DNA of 64,000 nt, taken from contig NC_069099.1 of assembly GCF_947172395.1 (NCBI RefSeq), positions 15,195,740-15,259,739 on the forward strand, given 5' to 3'. Position numbers and translations under genes: made by a program. Below, in pieces: positions 45,245-55,893 of the stretch (positions are counted from its first letter, which is position 1; the number at the start of each line of letters is the position of its first letter). Under the pieces are notes generated by a model. The model was not told the origin of the DNA. It saw nothing but the letters and a program-made list of their open reading frames with translations, and searched no databases. Source of the stretch: Bicyclus anynana. Its lineage: Eukaryota > Arthropoda > Insecta > Lepidoptera > Nymphalidae.

Positions 45245-45540
45245 CATGGCTTTTTAGTATAACGCTTAAATATCTTCAAGTTTATGCTAACATCGCGTGG
45301 TGAGGCTCCATTTATTTCGTTTCCACTGACTCGCGAAATCATTAAGACGTTTTAGCTCATAAGTTATGCTTATGGTGAGTTACATGCTGTATACATTAAG
45401 CTTAAAATATGCTGTGTATTTAACAAAGTGTACCCGCCCCTTACAGCAGCTTAAGCTATAGGATATAGTGGGTAAATACAATTACTATATTACGCAACGG
45501 TTGTTAATCTTAATTAGGTAAGTTTTATTTATATCATCCA
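45245..45540. other. Unassigned spacer
   Basis: No feature recognised. Confidence 0.4.
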
Positions 45541-45544
45541 TCCA

Positions 45545-45683
45545 TCTTAGATTACATCATCACTTGACTGCAGTCTTACCATCAGTGAGACTGCAGTATA
45601 TATATATTATTCTTTACATGTTAGCCCTTGACTGCAGTCTCATCGATGGTAAGACTGCAGTCAAGTGATGATGTAATCTAAGA
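45545..45683. repeat. Perfect 39 bp inverted repeat at a SINE-B end
   Basis: 45545-45583 and 45645-45683 are exact reverse complements (TCTTAGATTACATCATCACT... and its complement). A second inner pair GAGACTGCAGT / ACTGCAGTCTC lies within the loop. The arms are SINE-B tail sequence, so a SINE tail was duplicated in inverted orientation at the 3' end of the copy at 45610-45932. Confidence 0.85.
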
Positions 45684-45932
45684 CGGTAGCGGGCTAACTT
45701 GTTAGGAGGAGGATGAAAATCCACACTCCTTTCGGTTTCTACACCACATCGTACCGGAACGCTAAATTGCTTGGTGGTACGTCTTTGTCGGTAGGGTGGT
45801 AACTAACCACGGCCAAAGTCTCCCACTAGCCAGATCTGGACAAATTAAGAAAACCTCAATCGGCCCAGCCGGGAATCGAACCCAGACCTCCACAATGTAA
45901 ATCCACCTCGCATACGCGCCACGGAGGCCGCC
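45610..45932 (-). mobile_element. SINE-B, full length with altered tail
   Basis: TTCTTTACATGTTAGCCCTT, then the body and CGAACCCAGACCTCCACAAT, CGCGCCACGGAGGCCG. In the tail the usual ACAATCTCACCTGATGG has become GCAGTCTCATCGATGG. Confidence 0.85.
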
Positions 45933-46024
45933 TATGCGTAAGTATTGACTTTCTATTTCGGGAAGAATTTTTAGCTTTGATCTAGTTGTTCTTTTATAGT
46001 TTTAACTAGTGGAAGCCAGCGACC

Positions 46025-46162
46025 AGCGCCAGTACGATGCCGTGTAGAAACCGAAACGGGTGTGGATTGTCATCCTACTCCTAACAAGTTAGCCCGCTAC
46101 CATCTTAGATTACATCATCACTTACCATCAGATGGGTTTGTGGTCAAGGGCTAACATCTATT
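46025..46162 (+). mobile_element. SINE-B, 3' half
   Basis: AGTACGATGCCGTGTAGAAA, ACAAGTTAGCCCGCTACCAT, GTGGTCAAGGGCTAAC. It abuts a Helitron-like element. Confidence 0.8.
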
Positions 46163-46163
46163 C

Positions 46164-46338
46164 TAATATTATAAAGCTGAAGAGTTTGTTTGTCTGTTTC
46201 ATTGAACGCGCTAATCTCAGGAACTACTGGTCCGATTTGAAAAATTCTTTCAGTGCTAGATAGTCCATTTATCGAGGAAGGCTATATATAGGATATATAT
46301 TAACCCCATATTCCTACGGGAACGGGAACCACGCGGTG
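46164..46338 (+). mobile_element. Helitron-like element, 3' end lost
   Basis: It starts TCTAATATTATAAAGCTGAA and runs through GAACGCGCTAATCTCAGGAA to GGGAACCACGCGGTGTC. The final CAGCTAGT is absent. Confidence 0.7.
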
Positions 46339-46339
46339 T

Positions 46340-46850
46340 CAAAAAAAGAAAAATCTATAAAGATAGAATTCGCTGAAATGTTACAACTCAAACCGAATCA
46401 CAGCACAAACGCATTGCTTTCCCGCGCGGCTCATTGTTGGCGTACTTCCGGGGCATTGTTTTCAATTTATATAATTTGTACAAGTACAAAACAATGAGTC
46501 GAAATAAAACTTTCCTAAACGGAACCGACGAATGCTGCTTTATTATTCTGGAACGATGTTTCTTGCAACTTTTGATGGAGATTAAATAATATTTTAACTC
46601 GTTTTAATTAACGTTAAGTTGTTATTAGATATTTACATCTGTTGTATCTGAATCTGACGTTTCAAAAGTGCTTGTAAACTAAGCCTACTTGAAATTAATG
46701 AATTTTGATTGCAACTTTCTGACTACCATTATGCCGAAAAAAGTCAATAGATAATATCAAAAACCTTTTCAACAAAAAAATTTAACCGACTTCAAAATCA
46801 CAAAAATAAACTAATAAGCGAAATAACATCGTATATGCTACCTTCTGGTC
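46340..46850. other. Unassigned; repeat I scrap at 46640-46720
   Basis: GACGTTTCAAAAGTGCTTGT and AAACTAAGCCTACTTGAAAT are the reverse of the start of repeat I. Nothing else was recognised. Confidence 0.45.
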
Positions 46851-46854
46851 ACTT

Positions 46855-47060
46855 TGACGGCTAGCTGCAAACGGCAAAGACGTACTGCCAAGGGATTTAG
46901 CGTTCAGGTACGATGTCGTGTAGAAATCGAAAGAGGTATTGGATTTTCATCCTTCTACTAACAAGTTAGCCCATCCATTCCATTCTTCATTCACTCATTC
47001 CATGTTAAATTGCACCACCTTTTACCATCAGGTGAGAACTTGTAAAGAGTAAAATAAAAA
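46855..47060 (+). mobile_element. SINE-B, degenerate 3' half
   Basis: GGCAAAGACGTACTGCCAAG, GGTACGATGTCGTGTAGAAA, then a CATTC-rich insertion and the tail ACCATCAGGTGAGAACTTGT. Confidence 0.7.
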
Positions 47061-47810
47061 CTTCAGGTTATGAAGAGGAGTCCTGGGTTAAAGTCCACAA
47101 TCAGGTTGTGAAATACTGAATTTTCTTTCTTCTTTCTATTCTCTCTTTTCTCTTATACTCAGCAACCTGTCATACGACATTGCGCCTATTAGACATGTCA
47201 ACAGGAGTCCGACCTTTGACGAATCCATTATCGTGTTGAATTTCTCTGTTGGCTAGATGGAATACTGTTGCGTTTCAGTCTGCAAAACAGCCATTTTGCA
47301 GGAGCTGGTCCCTACTAGATTGTTTGCCAGCCATGCTAGTCGCTCCTGATACGTACTGTAGACGTATTTTCTTTCTTCTAAGTAATTTTGAGTAAACATT
47401 CTCAGATTCTCATTCTCAGAGTTGGAAGTTTGTTACTGTTACACCCATGACTTACGGATCCGAGACTTGGTCGCTAACTGTGGAGACTCGAGCTCAGGAG
47501 TGTCAGCTCGCTAACCCGCATTAAAGCAGCGTGGTAAGCTTACACTATAGCTAAATGTAAGCTAACGCTAAGTTCAGTGAGGCTTTATTCACTATCAAGG
47601 TCGTATGAAGGTTAAAAGAGGTGTAAGTTTATTTCGCGCTTCAGAGCATTATTCCGTATTCGTTTGGGAACTATTTCAACGTATGGAATTAGCCACGGCC
47701 GGGTTTTTGCACAGCTGGCGGCGATGACGACGTCATAGCCGAAATATACACGAATTCTTTTTGAAACAGTTTTTTCGGTAAGCTCTGTTTGAATTTGGAA
47801 CGTATATTTA
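47061..47810. other. Mixed scraps of RTE and SINE-A
   Basis: 47440-47490 reads CATGACTTACGGATCCGAGA and GGTCGCTAACTGTGG, an M-TYGSETW-like RTE scrap. 47490-47540 then has GAGACTCGAGCTCAGGAGTG and CCGCATT-AGCGTGGTAAG from SINE-A. A TTCTTTCTTCTTTCTATTC microsatellite lies at 47125-47160. Confidence 0.5.
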
Positions 47811-47812
47811 CA

Positions 47813-48115
47813 CTATAGAACCGTGATAGCCCAGTGAATATGACCTCTGCCACCGATTCCTGAGGGTGTAGGTTCGAATCCGGTCCGGGGCATTCACCTC
47901 CTACTTTTCAGTTGTTTGCGTTTTAAGAAATTAAACATCACGTGTCTCAAGCTGTGAAGGAAAAACATCGTGAGGAAACCTGCATACCAGTGAGTACTCT
48001 GCGTGTGTTGAGTCTGGCAATCCGCATTGGGCCGGCGTGGTGGCCTAACCCCTCTCATTCTGATAGGAGCTCGGCAGTGAGCCGAATATGAGTTGATGAT
48101 GATGATGATGATGGG
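47813..48115 (+). mobile_element. SINE-A, full length
   Basis: Head TAGAACCGTGATAGCCCAGT, B-box GGTTCGAATCCGG, tail GTGAGCCGAATATGAGTTGA and a clean TGA array (48096-48113). It has short deletions. Confidence 0.9.
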
Positions 48116-48585
48116 TAGCGCAAAATTGTACTACTTCCAAGTAAGTCCGCTGCCATCTTAGACTGTATCGTCAGTAAACATCAGGTAAGATTGTAGTCAA
48201 AGTTTTAATCCTTTTTCCCTCTATCAACCCAACGCCTGTAGGTAGTGCGTAATTTAATAGTCCAATAAGCGTGGATCCAACCAAAGTCAAATAAATAATC
48301 AAGGAAATAAATATTAAATTTAGCAAAACAATGGCTAGATCTACATCGTGGTATCATTTCTTTATACTTGAAGCCCCCCTGGTTTCACCCACGTAGTTTT
48401 CGTTTCCGTGAAAATGCGGGGCTATAATTTAGCATATGCTTCTCGCTGATAATGTCGCTTTCCATCGGAGAAAGTGTTTTGAAAATCAGTCCAGTGATTC
48501 AATTTTGAAATTGTGACATTAGTAAGGAGAGTAGCAATTATGATTCAAAACTAATTTGGTTAAAAATAAAACACAAACAAATATT
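48116..48585. other. SINE-B and Helitron-like scraps
   Basis: 48138-48205 is a decayed SINE-B tail (TAAGTCCGCTGCCATCTTAG). 48370-48530 has CCCTGGTTTCACCCACGTAG and AAAATCAGTCCAGTGATTCA, a decayed Helitron-like copy. Confidence 0.5.
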
Positions 48586-48588
48586 ATA

Positions 48589-48957
48589 CTATAATGAAAT
48601 TTTATTTCCAAGTAACCATAATTATTAATATCTCTTTAAAATATTTACATTATAATGTTCTTTCGATTGACCTTGGGCCCTAGAGCTAAGAGTTACACCC
48701 GAGAGCGTAGTGGCGGGTAATACCGGCTGAGAGAAAAGTAAAGTTAGTAGACACCCTACGGTTTCTCACTGATAATATAGCTATTAATTTGTGAAATCAG
48801 TTAAGTAGTTTAAGCGAGAAAACGTTACATTAAAACTCACGTTAAAAATTCTTGTATTAGTTAGGATGGTAGGAATTATAATTTCAGAAACAATCGGTAA
48901 AAATAAAACACACGTAAATATTATATAATGAAATTTTATTTCCAAGTAACTATATTA
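48589..48957. repeat. LINE-tail unit, copy 1
   Basis: The unit starts ATAATGAAATTTTATTTCCA, has TTCTTTCGATTGACCTTGGG and GGGTAATACCGGCTG, and ends in the next ATGAAATTTTATTTCCAAGT. Two more units follow beyond a coding fragment. The unit is probably the 3' untranslated region of a non-LTR element. Confidence 0.65.
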
Positions 48958-49313
48958 TATGCGTAAGCACGTTTGCTCCCAGCCATCTTACCCGGACATC
49001 CCACAAAGCTGGAGCTGCTGCAGATTTTGCCGCTACCAGGAAAAAAAGCAAATACACCCCACTATTGGACCGCTACCACTTCGTGCCCGTATCGGTGGAG
49101 ACTTCCGGTTGCTGGGGCAGGGACGCGAGGGAGTTCTTGGTGGACATAGGTCTGCGCCTAAGGGACAGGGGTCACAATGTGCGTACTGGCGAGTACCTGG
49201 CTGAAAGGTTGTCTAATGCTATTCAAAGAGGCAATGCCGCTAGCCTAATAGGCACCTTTGGGCAAGGTGCTTTTAGAGTCGGGCTTTTTGACGAGGCGAA
49301 AGCTGATCTATAA
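48950..49313 (+). pseudogene. Retrotransposon polyprotein C-terminal fragment (LINE-like)
   Basis: An open plus-strand frame of ~120 codons ends in a TAA at 49311-49313. Blocks in order are TFAPSHLTRTSHKAGAAADF, RKKSKYTPLLDRYHFVPVSV, ETSGCWGRDAREFLVDIGLR, the YLAERLSNAIQRGN block and AASLIGTFGQGAF. The order APSHL, AGAAA, KY-L, F-PV-VET-G, RLS-AIQRGNAAS matches, as I remember it, the C-terminal region following the reverse transcriptase in a group of non-LTR retrotransposon proteins widespread in animals. It has no start codon or RT motif, so it is a 5'-truncated insertion. The frame is intact, which suggests a recent insertion. Confidence 0.55.
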
Positions 49314-49369
49314 CTCCGAATGTTAACGTAAATAATAATAAATTTTATTATTCAATTTAATTAAATTAT

Positions 49370-49945
49370 TGTACAAATACAAATATAATATTTTTATTAT
49401 ATTATGATAATAATAATAATAATATCTCTTTAAAATATTTACTCGTTATCACGTAGACAACAACATATTACAATTATAACGTTCTTTCGATTGACCTTGG
49501 GCCCTAGAGCTAAGAGTTATACCCGCGAACGAGATCGCGGCGGATAATACCAGCTGCGAGAAAAGTAAAGTTAGTAGACGCCCCGCGATTTCTCTCTGAT
49601 AATATAGCTATCCATTTGTTAAATCAGTTAAGTAGTTTAAGCGAGAAAGCGTAACATTGAAACTCACATTTACAATTGTGATATTAGTTAGGATGGTAGG
49701 AATTATGATATCAGAAAGAGTCGGTAAAATAAAACACAAGTAAATATTATATAATGAAATTTTATTTCCAAGTAACTATATTATATTATGATAATAATAG
49801 TATCTCTTCAAAATATTTACACGTTATCACGTAGGCAACAACATATTACAATTATAACGTTCTTTCGATTGACCTTGGGCCCTAGAGCTAAGAGTTATGC
49901 CCGCGAGCGAGATCGCGGCGGATAATACCGGCTGCGAGAAAAGTA
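49370..49945. repeat. LINE-tail units, copies 2 and 3 in tandem
   Basis: TTCTTTCGATTGACCTTGGG occurs at 49484 and 49860, 376 bases apart; the first copy is at 48659. Copy 2 joins copy 3 at the same ATTATAT boundary where copy 1 joins the coding fragment. Copy 3 is cut at about 49945. Confidence 0.7.
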
Positions 49946-50225
49946 GAGTTATAATAAATAACGTTACTATCGTTCGTAGCGAGGGGTGAACTGATTTTGC
50001 ACTGGCGTGAAGCTCGGCCAGGCTTTCTGCTGAAACAAATGGGAGGCGTTAGTGGCTTAAGTTATTAGCTAGTGCAGCTATTTTCTTTAAATGAGTACAG
50101 TTGTTTATTACTTTTGTGCTGGGAATACTGCACGTTAAATCGTCGATCCTAGTGATGATTATCAACTGAAAGTCATCACTACAGAGACAAACATCTTAAG
50201 GCCTATTGGTGAATTAAAGCAACGT
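49946..50225. other. Unassigned spacer
   Basis: No feature recognised. Confidence 0.4.
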
Positions 50226-50227
50226 TT

Positions 50228-50330
50228 TTTTTTTTTTTTTTTTATTCTTTACAAGTTAGCCCTTGACTACAATCTCGCCTGATGGTAAGTGATGATGCAG
50301 TCTAAGATGGAAGCGGGCTAACTTGTTGTT
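50228..50330 (-). mobile_element. SINE-B, tail only
   Basis: A T-run of about 20, then TTCTTTACAAGTTAGCCCTT and GCAGTCTAAGATGGAAGCGG. It is truncated after ~100 bases. Confidence 0.85.
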
Positions 50331-50399
50331 GTAACAGCGTGGTGGACATAAAAAAGTTGCACCTTAACAGATATTATATTGCATCGGTCCCAATTTAAC

Positions 50400-50575
50400 A
50401 ATCATTAACAATATTCAGCTCACTGTTGAGCACGAGTTTCCTCTCAGAATGAGCGTGGTAGGGCTACCACGCAGGTACAATGCGGATTGGCAGACTTCAC
50501 GTACGTAGAGAAAGAAATTTCACGATTTAATCCTTTACCGATTGAGACACGCGATGTTTAATTTCCTAAAGCAAA
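50400..50575 (-). mobile_element. SINE-A, tail half
   Basis: ATTCAGCTCACTGTTGAGCA, CAATGCGGATTGGCAGACTT, then a decayed body to GATGTTTAATTTCCTAAAG. Confidence 0.75.
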
Positions 50576-50579
50576 ACAA

Positions 50580-51430
50580 ATATACCCATAGATTGTTGAG
50601 TCGATATCTCTATTATATATTTACCACGCAAAAAGCAACATTCACGACTATGGCTCATAATTCTGTTCGCAAAAAGTTGTTATGCGCCGAGTAAAAAGTT
50701 CCCGCGTATTCCCACATGTAAGTTATAGCGATATTTCCAGCAAATTGTATCGTAAGCTACGCCTCCATTAGACCTTATGACGTCATCAGCTATGTACGTA
50801 ACGACTTACGTACGTGGGAACGGGCTTTCGACTGTTATTCCCGAGTTTGCTATAGTCAGAGAATCGAGAGAAAATACGCAAAAAAATGTTGAGAAATATT
50901 GCATATGATATTGCTGTTTATTTTGGAAATAAACCATCTCTTGTATTACTAGACAAGGTCTAGTGCTAATACTAGAGTCGGAGTCAAAAGGGAAATGCCC
51001 TCCGGCCAATACATCGTCAGCCCCAGTAACCCAGGTAAACCCCCGTATAAAACTATATGGAGATGATAATATGATGTATAAATAAGGCTCTGGTTAAATA
51101 ATTGGTTTAATAAAAGTATGTTTCTTGAAGAAAAAATCCATTTTTTATCATTGTTCTTACTCAAAAAGTTCGTCAACCAACCACCAACGGTGTACCAAAG
51201 CGGCAAAGTAATATTGAAGCTATGTATGTATTATTTTTTTCTGTTACCAATAAGCTTAATAAATAACAAATAAAAAAAAATAATAAACAAACCAATTGAA
51301 AGTCTTCAAAAAATGTCATAAAACTCAGGCTGTAAGGTCAATTATATCTTTGCTTGTCCCTGGACAAATTAAAAATGTCGTAGCATAGCTGTTATTTCAA
51401 GTAGGCTTAGTTTATAACTTTTGAAACGTC
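50580..51430. other. Unassigned stretch
   Basis: A TGTATAAATAAGGCTC TATA-like word (51074) is followed 40 bases later by AATAAAA. This spacing recalls a solo LTR, but I found no flanking TG...CA ends or duplications. Fragments of repeat I lie at 51388-51435 (TCAAGTAGGCTTAGTTTATA). Confidence 0.35.
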
Positions 51431-51434
51431 ATGT

Positions 51435-52119
51435 TATTGTCATGATATCGCACCTTTAGAATTATTGAGACCTAATCCAAAATTTTCAGGTTTGACTTGT
51501 AGTCATAGAATGACTTACAACGAACATACCCATCGTCTGTTAATAAAACATAGGTGTATTTTCGTGTAAAAGGAGACGACCGGATATTTATGTCTCTATC
51601 ACACCAACCCTTTCCCTCGCATGCGTTTGGTTTCAAAGCGACAAAAACCGGCAGTGAGCCGTCAGTTTTTCGAGAATTTATAAACGTGAAGAACCAATTC
51701 AAATTGCGTCCAAAAAATAATAAACATAAGGTGCGGGTTAGGTCTATTTTTAATTAAATATTAAACGCTGTATTAAACAGACGTATTGCGAAATGATAAG
51801 CGGTTTCGTTTAGTTTTCAGAATTAGTGAGGCCTAACCAAAAAAAAATTTTTAAAATATGTGTATTTAGTCAAACAAAGACCTGAATTGCTACATGAATA
51901 TTTAATAATAAATTACTTATGCTTAATTTACATCACAATTTGTAGGTATATTATGATATGCAACTGTAAAAAAATATTTATGATTAAACAATATCCAATT
52001 GCGATCCATTTTCTTCAAAATGTCGTGACCAACGAATCTTAATTCGCTGTTTTCCAAAATTTTGATTTTTTACATTAGGTCTCAATAATTCTAAAGGTGC
52101 GAATATAGACATGACAATA
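51435..52119. mobile_element. ~685 bp element with terminal inverted repeats
   Basis: The left end TATTGTCATGATATCGCACC with TTTAGAATTATTGAGACCTA is mirrored at the right by TAGGTCTCAATAATTCTAAA and GGTGCGAATATAGACATGAC. The core has overlapping frames of 67 and 76 codons on opposite strands around 51472-51757, with no motif I recognise. It lacks a visible transposase. A further GAATTAGTGAGGCCTAACCA at 51820 resembles an internal copy of the end. Confidence 0.75.
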
Positions 52120-52725
52120 TGGTGAGTAATAAAGTTACTCTTCAAACTATTGTAAGGAGGAAGACAAGCTGACCATACGCACCTAGACCAGATTTAAGTC
52201 CATTTAGAAAATGTGAATTCTAGATAAAGACGGTCGTTTAAGTGATTTATCGTTTCGGTACGATGTTGCGAAGAAAGCGTTTCGGAACGTGTGATTGTTT
52301 TCACTGAGCAACTGAAATCTGAACTTTTATTTTTTTGTAACAGACAATATTTTCATTCCAGTAAATTTTCTTTTTAAGGCTTCATTAAAACTCTTTTCTC
52401 TCAAGCTCAAGAAACGTTCTTGTTTATTATCTGTAGCAGTAACGGTACGTGCGAACTTTCTCACTGCACAATAATTTTTTCATACATTATAGGAGTGCAT
52501 TTTAAGTTTGTTTACCTTTCTCTTTTAAAGAGTGCACTCACAATAAAGAGCGTTAAAAAGTAAATTCAAAGAAAGTTTGTTAGTAAGAACTTCTTTGTTA
52601 ATAATAATTATTATTAATACTTCACAAGAATAATTATTTAAGAATTTGATCTAGTTTAGATCTTGTAAGAGTTTAGTGCCATGGAGAGTCAGTCGTCGTT
52701 GTTTTGATAATGGTCTCAGTCCATT
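52120..52725. other. Unassigned stretch
   Basis: A possible SINE-B scrap (TTTCGGTACGATGTTGCGAA) at 52250-52275. Nothing else was recognised. Confidence 0.4.
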
Positions 52726-52729
52726 TTTT

Positions 52730-52830
52730 TTAAAGAATATTTGCCGTATCTTTTAAATATGACCTATTCCTCTCCAACGAGTGGGTACGACAATAGACCA
52801 ACGGGGCGGGGATCGCATCACCTCGATAAT
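52730..52830 (-). mobile_element. SINE-F, 5' portion
   Basis: CCTCTCCAACGAGTGGGTAC, GACAATAGACCAACGGGGCG and GGGATCGCATCACC are the reverse complement of the SINE-F head and body seen at 3620-3790. Confidence 0.6.
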
Positions 52831-53665
52831 GAGAAATTGAATTATAAGAAAGCATAGAAAAGCTAAGAGAAGTTTTCGCTGAACTGTTAGATCAAGAGAC
52901 GGATACAGAAGTGGTAGGAACGAGGAAATAATCCTTGGGACAGTGCATATTGTAAGGTGGTTTCTTACACTTTGAATGTTTCTTTGTTTTCAGTCAGAGG
53001 ACTGGATATTTATATTTTCAATTCTTTTAACGTTTAAATATTAGTTAAAGAAGAGTTTAAGCTGACTTATGAACTTAATAATTTTACAATCCTAACTACG
53101 GATCCCTAAATGATACCCCGCCCTAGGAGATAAAAAAGTTGCCTCACTTTACATGTGGAGAAAAAAAATATTTTTCAAGATTTTGTTGTCAATCTTAATG
53201 TTTATACCCATACTAAATTACAGCTTTCTAGTAGCAATAGCCTCCGTGCTAAACCGCAGACAGATAGACTGTGGACTACGGAACTCTAAAAACAAAATTA
53301 CATTTAATTCATAACCCCTTATTTCGAGTTCACCGTGGTCGAGTAAAAAGATTCACATGTCAAAAGCATTTCATACGTCTACCGCTTATGAAATATAAAA
53401 TCGGATTTCGAAAGCTTCACATAAAACAGACAGAAAGCCAGTTGGAAATAGACACAACTTTATATCGTTTGTAAAGTGTCTACGTGACTTCCGAACGTTA
53501 GCCCGCCATGTTGGAAATTCGAAATAAAATGAGCATTTTTCGCAAATTTGCGGTTACACGTCGAGTACATGGCTCTGACGGGAGGCTCGCTCCGTCATTT
53601 GCATATTACTCAGCCGAAAAAAGGGCGGCCGTGACAAATATATTAAAATTAAAGCTCGTAACTGC
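52831..53665. other. Unassigned stretch
   Basis: No gene recognised; a 67-codon plus-strand frame at 53271-53474 has no known domain. Confidence 0.4.
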
Positions 53666-53667
53666 CT

Positions 53668-53945
53668 CCTGAGCCGTAGTAGCCTAGTAGATATGACGTT
53701 TGCCATCGATTCGAAGGGGCGTAGATTCGAATTCATTTCGGTGCATGCACTTTCAACTTTTTAGTTATGTGTATTTTAAGAAATTAAATATCTCGTGTCT
53801 TAAACGACGAAGGACCAACATCGTTAATTCTTAATTTTCTACGTGTGTCATGCCAATCCACATATTAACCTAACTTCTCTCATTCTGAGAGGAGACCCGT
53901 GCTCATCAATGAGCCGAATATGCTAATGATGATGATGATGTATCC
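53668..53945 (+). mobile_element. SINE-A, diverged
   Basis: Head GAGCCGTAGTAGCCTAGTAG, B-box GATTCGAATTC, tail AATGAGCCGAATATGCTAAT and TGA repeats. Part of the region after GTGTGTCATGCCAATCC is deleted. Confidence 0.8.
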
Positions 53946-54091
53946 AGAAAGTAAATTGACATATAACTTGGCTACCCTGGACCCTGGACCCTGGATCCTG
54001 GATTATTAAAAGTGTACAGTTCGACCAGGAAGTTGCTCTATTTTGAAGACATTAAAGTACCGTAAGTAAGTTAATAATGAGAAACTTATAC

Positions 54092-54228
54092 CGTTGAGCA
54101 CGTGAACAGACACGGTGTGGGGCCGTGCTCCGCGCACGGCGCACGTGTAGTTGCCCGCGTCGCTGCTGTTCACACGTGCCAGCCGGAGCACGCTGTCAGC
54201 GCCGCCAGGAACTTGCTCTGTTTTTACA
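54092..54228 (-). CDS. dpr20: dpr20-like exon: end of second Ig domain
   Basis: This exon encodes the second half of Ig domain 2 of a Dpr-family protein. These are neuronal surface immunoglobulin proteins that bind DIP partners in insect synaptic wiring. It is 137 bases long: it starts with one base completing the codon left open by the exon at 61246-61072 (AG plus T gives Ser) and ends with one base of a Gly codon. The acceptor is TTGTTGTGACAG and the donor is G-GTATAAGT. The product starts SVKTEQVPGGADSVLRLARV and then has SSDAGNYTCAVRG, the F-strand D-G-Y-C motif with the Ig2 cysteine. It ends SVHVLNG. The ISVKTE join fits the GGVSVKTE I remember in Drosophila Dpr20. The preceding intron is 6843 bases. 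The next exon, expected to encode the short tail and membrane anchor, was not recognised to the left. Confidence 0.85.
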
Positions 54229-55355
54229 CTGTCACAACAAACAGGAAAGTTAATTATTATTTCGTTCATTAATTTAGACTTGTTGTACCTGTTAATTTCT
54301 CAAATAATCATAATTGGTGAATGTATTTTAGTTTTGTTAATTAGAAAAACTGTATTTAGTAGTTAATTTTGTTTTGGTTGCCCTAAACGTACCTACCATT
54401 ATTAAGGGCTCATACTTGGTAGAAGTACTCAACAACGTGCAAGTTATAGTCCTTTATATTTATCTGCCACGCTTAAGTAACTGCAAAATTCCCCTCTTCA
54501 GCTCCCCCACTATAAGAATTACCAGATAGAGAAATCGATGCTAGGTAATTAATAAGTTAAAGGACATGTCCCAAAATAGGCCTTTACTATTTATAATTTA
54601 TAAGCAGGTCGATAGTATTTTTTACGGATAGAAGATACAAATTGCTGTTTAGAAAATAATTTTCAGAATTTACAGAGAAAAACTCGCAGATAAATATTTT
54701 TTTTGTTACGCTCCCCTGTTTACATATAAAAAAACAAAAACAAAGCAAAAACAACCAATACAAAATAAGTAGAATTGAATTCATATCCATTGTTAGCTGT
54801 CAATGTCATGTAATATTGTCAACTGTCAATATGACACAAATTAAAAAGAAACATTAAATCGTAGACAGATAAGCATGAAACAAAACAATTCCTTAAATTG
54901 CTTTAAAAAAGCCTTAAACGCGACTACCCGAAGATCACTGACAATCTGTCGGGGTGTTCATTGTGAGCATGTAACCATGATAAAAATTCTTAATTAATGT
55001 TGTCAGCTAATGAAAAAAATACATTTTATTTAATTAATTAAAAAAATGCGTTTTCCAAAAATATTTTTTATTTCGGGTTTTAGGCCCTATATTTCATGTT
55101 CTTATAAGATAAAAATAATTTGTTCTGCTTAGTTGATACTCGGAATAAAGGCCCAGCCTCCATACAAAATTGGGACATGTCCTTTGTGATTCCACTTCCA
55201 TATTCCATTGAATAAGGGGTTTTTGGTGAAAGCAGAGATCAGGGTCACACAATAGATAAGTATTCTTAGATAGAGATTTCAATCCAGTTACGTTCTTGTA
55301 ACTCTAGCGTTAGGATCTGGCAGAGAATCTGCTCTCATGACAACCTGAGAAGAAC
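54229..55355. other. Intron sequence of the dpr20-like gene, no element recognised
   Basis: This lies inside the 6.8 kb intron. It is AT-rich and without recognisable repeats or open frames of interest. Confidence 0.5.
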
Positions 55356-55357
55356 CA

Positions 55358-55497
55358 AGAGTGTAGAAACCGAGAGGGGTGTGGATTTTCTTCCTCCTCC
55401 TAACAAATTAGCCCGCTTCCATCTTAGACTGCATTATTACTTACCATCAGGTGAGATTGTAGTCAAGGGCTAACTTGTAAGGAATAAAAAAAAAAAA
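55358..55497 (+). mobile_element. SINE-B, 3' half
   Basis: TGTAGAAACCGAGAGGGGTG, ACCATCAGGTGAGATTGTAG, AAGGGCTAACTTGTAAGGAA and an A-run of 12. It is antisense to the dpr20-like gene. Confidence 0.85.
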
Positions 55498-55890
55498 AAC
55501 CTTCCAGTGACGCTGTTGCGGTCCCGCTAAAATCCAAAGGATCTAAAGAAAAAAAATGTGATAAAGAAGGCAAAACAACCGGATAAAGCTAGTGTAACTT
55601 AATATTTGTTACGTACAAACCGTTCTTACGTTATCACACTGTAAAATCGCACATCAAATTACCTAGTTTAACATGTAAATGTATTTAGGCTTCCTTCGGA
55701 GTGAAGGCGGATCGTTTATCAACGTTGGAACACATTGATCCAGAAAGACGTCCTTAACAGATTTCCCCTTTCATGGGTTAGCTGCAAAGTTGAAATATTT
55801 ACGTCCAAAGTTAGCGTATGTACAATATTTGCAATTGAATTTTATTAATGCTTTACTACAGCTTCGTGAATACTTATCGGTATTCTTCTT
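55498..55890. other. Spacer with one repeat Q copy
   Basis: 55695-55760 has GAGTGAAGGCGGATCGTTTATC and AACACATTGATCCAGAAAGA, the first member of a small repeat family also at 58300, 60130, 60340 and 60460. Confidence 0.45.
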
Positions 55891-55893
55891 CAG

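Noticed and set aside
49065..49313. Independent small host gene starting at the ATG-like codon at 49065
   Set aside because: The open frame extends upstream without a start and has the block order of a retrotransposon C-terminus, flanked by repeated tail units.
50950..51210. Solo LTR with TATA box and AATAAAA signal
   Set aside because: The order of signals fits, but no TG...CA ends, target duplication or second copy was found in the window.
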